From positions 1 to 46,325 of the forward strand of contig JAPPCZ010000031.1 of the NCBI GenBank assembly GCA_028824685.1: a stretch of DNA of 46,325 nucleotides. The letters are read 5' to 3'. The notes below the pieces were generated by a model. That model was not told the origin of the DNA. It did no database searches and saw nothing but the letters and a program-made list of their open reading frames with translations. Origin of the DNA: Candidatus Poribacteria bacterium (GTDB taxonomy: Bacteria > Poribacteria > WGA-4E > WGA-3G). The translations under genes were made by a program, and so were the position numbers. Below are positions 42,580-46,325 of the stretch, one piece after another; the first letter of the stretch is position 1; each line of letters starts with the position of its first letter.

Positions 42580-45444
42580 TTATAGGTCATAACTTATGCC
42601 AAATGAAAACGATCTGCCAATTTTGTAACTGACAGAAGTCTCGTCCCCTTGTTTAAAGTGAACAGATGGGTCAAGCTGGTTTTTAGCGGAAAAACTAAAT
42701 TTATACGCATCTGCCACTGTCCGACTAAAACTCATATCTAACTGTCCCCGGGGTTGTTCAAAAACATCTGGTGCACCATGGTTACCCACATCAGAGAGTC
42801 GTCGTCCATAGATGTTGTATGCAACCGAACTTACAATTCCCCAGTTCGGCTCTTCATATCCTACTGAAAGATTGATAATGTATGGACACTGTCCTTGCAA
42901 AGGGCGTTCGGAGGAGGTTTGAATACCAACATCTTCGGGAAGCACGACTCTGGACGCAATAAATGCAGCGTTTGTGTTAATTGAAAAAGCACTCAATTTT
43001 GGAGAGAGAACACCTAAGTTTTGACGCGCTTCAAATTCCAACCCGTAGTTGTCTGCTGCTTCTGCGTTTTCATAAGTAATACGAACTTCTGCTTGGGGTT
43101 GGATAATCTGTTCAATCGGTTTTTGAAACCGTTTGTAAAAAACACTTACTGCCACAACACCGCCACCGCTGGTATTTGGAAAAACTTCCCAACGGAAGTC
43201 GTAATTGTTAATTAGTGTACGTTCTAAATCAGGATTTCCAAGAATGGTTCTCCCACCGACAAAGTCTGTAAATTCAAATGGAGCAAGTTCTCGGAAGTCA
43301 GGACGCGTGACTGTCCGTGACAAGGCAGCCCGTAAATTCATCCGTTCTGTTAATCTATATGTGAGGTTGAGTCCCGGAAGCAGGTCAAAGGTTTCCAAAT
43401 CTGCCTTAATTGGTTTCAGTACTGGAGAAAACGGATCAAATGTTGTCACAACCTGATTGGAGGATTCCAGGCGTAGCCCCGTCATCACCTGCCATTTTGT
43501 GGTAAACGGAATATCAAGCATCAGATATCCCGAGTAGATATTGTGGTCAGCGAGGTAGTTATCAGTCGCAAGAGTGGATTCGCGTAATTCAAAGACGCGT
43601 GGGACAATATTTTCAGTTTGGAAAAGCGTTTCTGGTGGCGAAGACAGATCAACAGCTGTGTCAACATTATCTGAAGGCAAGAATCTGAATCTTCGCACAT
43701 CAAACGAGCGCGCCCTATCCCGCAGGAGACCGCCAATTTTGAAGAAACCTGTTTCCCTTATCGGTAATTTCCAGTCAACACGAGCGTTGTATTCATCATC
43801 TTCAAGGTCAAAGAAAAACCGGCTACCGCTATGTGTGACATCGCGGAATGTGTACGTGCTGTCCCCTCTATCTTCATAAATTGCTTCGCGTGTGTCGGGT
43901 TCATCACGCGCCGCACGCGAATAGGTAAGCCGCCATTCCATAGAAAGGTCGGATTGGTCTGATGCTATTTCCATGGAATCAGAATTTTCTTCTGCAGCAA
44001 CGTTTTGCAATTCCGGTTCACCAAAATTGAAGCCGTGTGTACCTGCCAATTGTCCTGAGAAAAGTTGGCGTTCAACATATCTTAGACGAGCACTCCGCAT
44101 GTCTGTATTTCTATCTGCGTTAAAACCTTCCCATGTTCGGGTTTGATCTTCTGCGGCATGTGTTGTAAGTGTCCGCAAACTAAGCCGATGATATGGTGAA
44201 AACCGAAGGCTGGCATTGACGACACTACCCCAGTCTACTTCATGCCCACTTTGTTCTATGGCATAATTGGTTACGGGTGAAAGCGTTTCGTTTAATCCTA
44301 TGCGGAATGCTTTGCGCACCTGCGTACTATAACTATGGCTATTGCCATAGGAGATAACACCGAGATAACCGAATTGTTTGCCAAAAATTGTATTGCTGTT
44401 ACCGATACTGAATTTATAGCCTTGATTTACGGGGTTCGCATGTCGTTCGGGTGACCAAACATTTGAGAAAGCACGTCCGAATTCTTGGATCTCTTCACGG
44501 GTAAATCCTGTTGTAGTAAAACGACCACGTTCGCGGATAGGAATTCCATCCGCTTTTTCTTGAATAATTTCTGGTAACCTACGAGAACCGTCATCAAATC
44601 CTAAAAAGTCAAGACTCCCACCAGGATACGTCAATCCGTCTGTGCCTGTTGCCTGTGTGTTGAAACCGGTTGATAGTGATAGCGACATCATCAACGCTTC
44701 GGGGAAGTCTTTTGTAAAAACTTGGACTGAACCGCCAGCAAACCCTCCCGGTTGGTCAGGGGAAAATGTCTTCACGGTTTGAAGACTCGCAAGCAAACTT
44801 GCTGGGAAGATGTCCATTGGGACCACTCGGCGATTCGGTTCCGGACTCGGAATTTCCACGTTATTGAGAAGCGTGTTACTATAACGTTCACCTAACCCAC
44901 GTACAAATACGTATTTGCCGCCTACAATACTTACACCTGTTACACGCTTAATTGCTTGTGCTGCTGAAGAGTCTGGCAACCGACTAATTTCTTCAGTACT
45001 AATGCTGTCCTCAATTCGAGAACTTTGCATCCGTTTTTCAAGCAGACCGCGTTCCCCAGATTGGCTTAAGCGAACCTTCATATTAATCGCATTTAACTTT
45101 ACAACTTGAGGTTCCAATGTAACATGTAACGGTTCCGATAAACCTTGGGCGTTGACTTCAATATCAGAAAGTACAGCAGCGTTGTAGAAAGGTGCGGATA
45201 TTTGGAAAGCATAAGTACCTGGAGGTAATTCTAAAGAAAATGCACCTGTTTCATCAGTTTTTACCTTGATGTTTGTGTCTACAACCTTTATTGTCACGTC
45301 AACTAACGGTGTATCGGTATCGCTATCTGCGACAACACCTGTAATTTTTACGGTCTGTTGTGTTTCTTGGGCAATAGTCTCTTCCGAAAAGATAAATCCA
45401 ATAACGAGTATTAAGAACAACAATCCGATGCAAACGCCTCTCAT
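42580..45444 (-). CDS. TonB-dependent outer-membrane receptor with carboxypeptidase-regulatory-like domain
   Basis: The 954-aa protein has a signal peptide (about 1-25, VCIGLLFLILVIGFIFSEE), a carboxypeptidase-regulatory-like beta domain (about 32-110: GVVADSDTDTPLVDVTIKV, TDETGAFSLELPPGTYAF), a plug domain (about 140-260: LPDSSAAQAIKRVTGVSIVG, YVFVRGLGERYSNTLLN, FSPDQPGGFAGGSV), and a large beta-barrel ending GISYDL. Ligand specificity cannot be read. The start at 45444 has GAGAGGAAAA directly upstream; an ATG 12 nt earlier has no ribosome site. It heads a minus-strand set with the beta-helix lipoprotein and tonB. Confidence 0.93.
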   Translation of the reverse strand: MRGVCIGLLFLILVIGFIFSEETIAQETQQTVKITGVVADSDTDTPLVDVTIKVVDTNIKVKTDETGAFSLELPPGTYAFQISAPFYNAAVLSDIEVNAQGLSEPLHVTLEPQVVKLNAINMKVRLSQSGERGLLEKRMQSSRIEDSISTEEISRLPDSSAAQAIKRVTGVSIVGGKYVFVRGLGERYSNTLLNNVEIPSPEPNRRVVPMDIFPASLLASLQTVKTFSPDQPGGFAGGSVQVFTKDFPEALMMSLSLSTGFNTQATGTDGLTYPGGSLDFLGFDDGSRRLPEIIQEKADGIPIRERGRFTTTGFTREEIQEFGRAFSNVWSPERHANPVNQGYKFSIGNSNTIFGKQFGYLGVISYGNSHSYSTQVRKAFRIGLNETLSPVTNYAIEQSGHEVDWGSVVNASLRFSPYHRLSLRTLTTHAAEDQTRTWEGFNADRNTDMRSARLRYVERQLFSGQLAGTHGFNFGEPELQNVAAEENSDSMEIASDQSDLSMEWRLTYSRAARDEPDTREAIYEDRGDSTYTFRDVTHSGSRFFFDLEDDEYNARVDWKLPIRETGFFKIGGLLRDRARSFDVRRFRFLPSDNVDTAVDLSSPPETLFQTENIVPRVFELRESTLATDNYLADHNIYSGYLMLDIPFTTKWQVMTGLRLESSNQVVTTFDPFSPVLKPIKADLETFDLLPGLNLTYRLTERMNLRAALSRTVTRPDFRELAPFEFTDFVGGRTILGNPDLERTLINNYDFRWEVFPNTSGGGVVAVSVFYKRFQKPIEQIIQPQAEVRITYENAEAADNYGLEFEARQNLGVLSPKLSAFSINTNAAFIASRVVLPEDVGIQTSSERPLQGQCPYIINLSVGYEEPNWGIVSSVAYNIYGRRLSDVGNHGAPDVFEQPRGQLDMSFSRTVADAYKFSFSAKNQLDPSVHFKQGDETSVSYKIGRSFSFGISYDL

Positions 45445-45658
45445 TTTTCCTCTCATTTTTTAGTTCGTTGATTTATGATCATACTATTCATCCTCAAAGC
45501 AATTTCCAATGATGAAAGAATTTTAACCCGAAATTGAAACAAAATTGTGTAATTTCTTTGGCAAATACAAGAAATTATTTTACTTGTATCTATTTGTATA
45601 AATCTGCAATAATAAACCTATACAAGCTTTAACTCTATTGAGCGGAGACTCCAAATTC

Positions 45659-46234
45659 ATGATTGCGGAATTGCTTAGAAAAACAACCCATCTGGCAGGA
45701 TTCTTCTTACCATTAATATATATAGTCTTAGAAAAATCCACTATGTTGCTCATTGTCGGGTGTTTGGCAGGTATTGCGGTGATAGTAGAATTCTTGAAAT
45801 GGGTCTCTGCACCTTTTAGAGATCTCTTTTTTCGTGTTTTCGGATCCATTCTCCGTACCCATGAACAGAAAGGTGCAATTACTGGTGCGACTTACTATAT
45901 CGTCAGTATCTTGCTATGCATTTTCTTTTTTCAGAAACGTGTTGCTATCGTCTGTGTTTTTTTTATTATTTTCGGAGATACGGCTGCGGCATTAGTTGGA
46001 AGAAGGTGGGGGCGAACAAAACTTATCGGTAATAAGAGTTTGGAGGGAAGCGCAGCTTGTTTTGCCATTTGTGCTGTAATCACGCTTTTCTGGGTAAATC
46101 CGATTATCGGTCTTGCTGGTGCATTTGTAGCAACTCTTGTTGAACTTTTGCCGCTTCGGATAGATGACAACTTGACAATGCCTCTCATCTCTGGTGCTGT
46201 GATGCAGCTTATGGTTAATTACCTACCACTATAA
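45659..46234 (+). CDS. Polyprenol/diacylglycerol kinase-like membrane protein
   Basis: The 191-aa protein has about six membrane segments and motifs seen in the dolichol-kinase/phosphatidate-cytidylyltransferase-like family: ELLRKTTHLAGFFLPLIY, an FGDTAAALVGRRWGRTKL loop with conserved GD and GR, GNKSLEGSAACF and the closing VELLPLRIDDNLTMPLISG. These residues form the nucleotide-binding loop in family members that use CTP to phosphorylate isoprenoid lipids. The exact lipid is unknown. GGAG 10 nt before the ATG supports this start; an in-frame TTG at 45638 is the alternative. Confidence 0.85.
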   Translation: MIAELLRKTTHLAGFFLPLIYIVLEKSTMLLIVGCLAGIAVIVEFLKWVSAPFRDLFFRVFGSILRTHEQKGAITGATYYIVSILLCIFFFQKRVAIVCVFFIIFGDTAAALVGRRWGRTKLIGNKSLEGSAACFAICAVITLFWVNPIIGLAGAFVATLVELLPLRIDDNLTMPLISGAVMQLMVNYLPL

Positions 46235-46325
46235 CGGACATCTACGAAAGCAATTCCGTTCACACCAGGGTTATTTATAGTGAACTTTAGAATTAAAGCA
46301 ACATTGTTTCTGTTTTATGATAGAA

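Overview
The window looks like a chromosomal segment of an uncultured, environmental, diderm bacterium of low to moderate G+C. The mix of families points to the Candidatus Poribacteria or a relative: PhyH-type oxygenases, a sugar epimerase/isomerase, a mandelate-racemase-type dehydratase, tandem Uma2 nucleases, DUF4159, UgpC-type ATPases and dispersed 'GGTCGCTCCTACAGGAAGAGG'-type repeats. This assignment is inference from gene content; no 16S gene is present to test it. Outer-membrane genes (TonB, a TonB-dependent receptor, a lipoprotein) show a two-membrane envelope.

Layout. 1-700: the 5' end of a 23S rRNA gene on the minus strand, preceded by tRNA-Ala(TGC) and three tandem sigma70-like promoters, with no 16S gene upstream, so the rRNA genes appear unlinked. 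700-1700: a short sigma-region-2-like gene and repeat-rich DNA. 1.7-4.6 kb: an orphan UgpC-type ATPase, a 44-codon small ORF and a ThDP enzyme. 4.6-9.5 kb (minus): PhyH oxygenase, tRNA-Asn with its own promoter and terminator, membrane-anchored rhodanese, a large secreted glycosidase-like protein and a sugar isomerase-like TIM barrel. 9.5-11.3 kb: three tandem Uma2 paralogues. 11.3-14.1 kb: an XRE/metallo-beta-lactamase fusion and two Dpp/Opp permeases. 14.1-18.1 kb: a repeat-bearing spacer, a J-domain/SUMF1 fusion and a PD-(D/E)XK-like protein, which I consider the best candidate for something undescribed. 18.2-22.3 kb: aroQ, a DegT aminotransferase, a repeat island, then three overlapping genes (YkgJ cysteine cluster, DUF2156, thiamine diphosphokinase). 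22.3-25.4 kb: threonine-dehydratase-like enzyme, a polytopic membrane protein and a DGLPVVPPT-family protein. 25.5-29.6 kb: two CBS proteins, a 24-codon ORF and korAB (2-oxoacid:ferredoxin oxidoreductase). 29.7-35.0 kb (minus): an apparent operon of MR/MLE dehydratase, ABC exporter with an N-terminal zinc-ribbon extension, DUF1854 and DUF4159. 35.6-37.9 kb: katG with clearly higher G+C. 38-39.3 kb: an MFS (UMF1-type) transporter. 39.6-45.4 kb (minus): TonB, a beta-helix lipoprotein and a TonB-dependent receptor. 45.7-46.2 kb: a polyprenol/diacylglycerol kinase-like membrane protein.

How the genes may work together. KorAB and the ThDP enzyme consume thiamine diphosphate, whose last step could be the thiamine diphosphokinase here. 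The CBS proteins lie directly upstream of korA and may sense adenylate charge for it. The oxygenase, glycosidase-like protein, isomerase-like protein, MR/MLE dehydratase and Dpp/Opp permeases suggest a scavenging lifestyle on sugars, sugar acids and peptides. The receptor-lipoprotein-TonB set is a self-contained outer-membrane uptake unit of unknown substrate. All functional statements come from reading motifs by eye; no database search was run.
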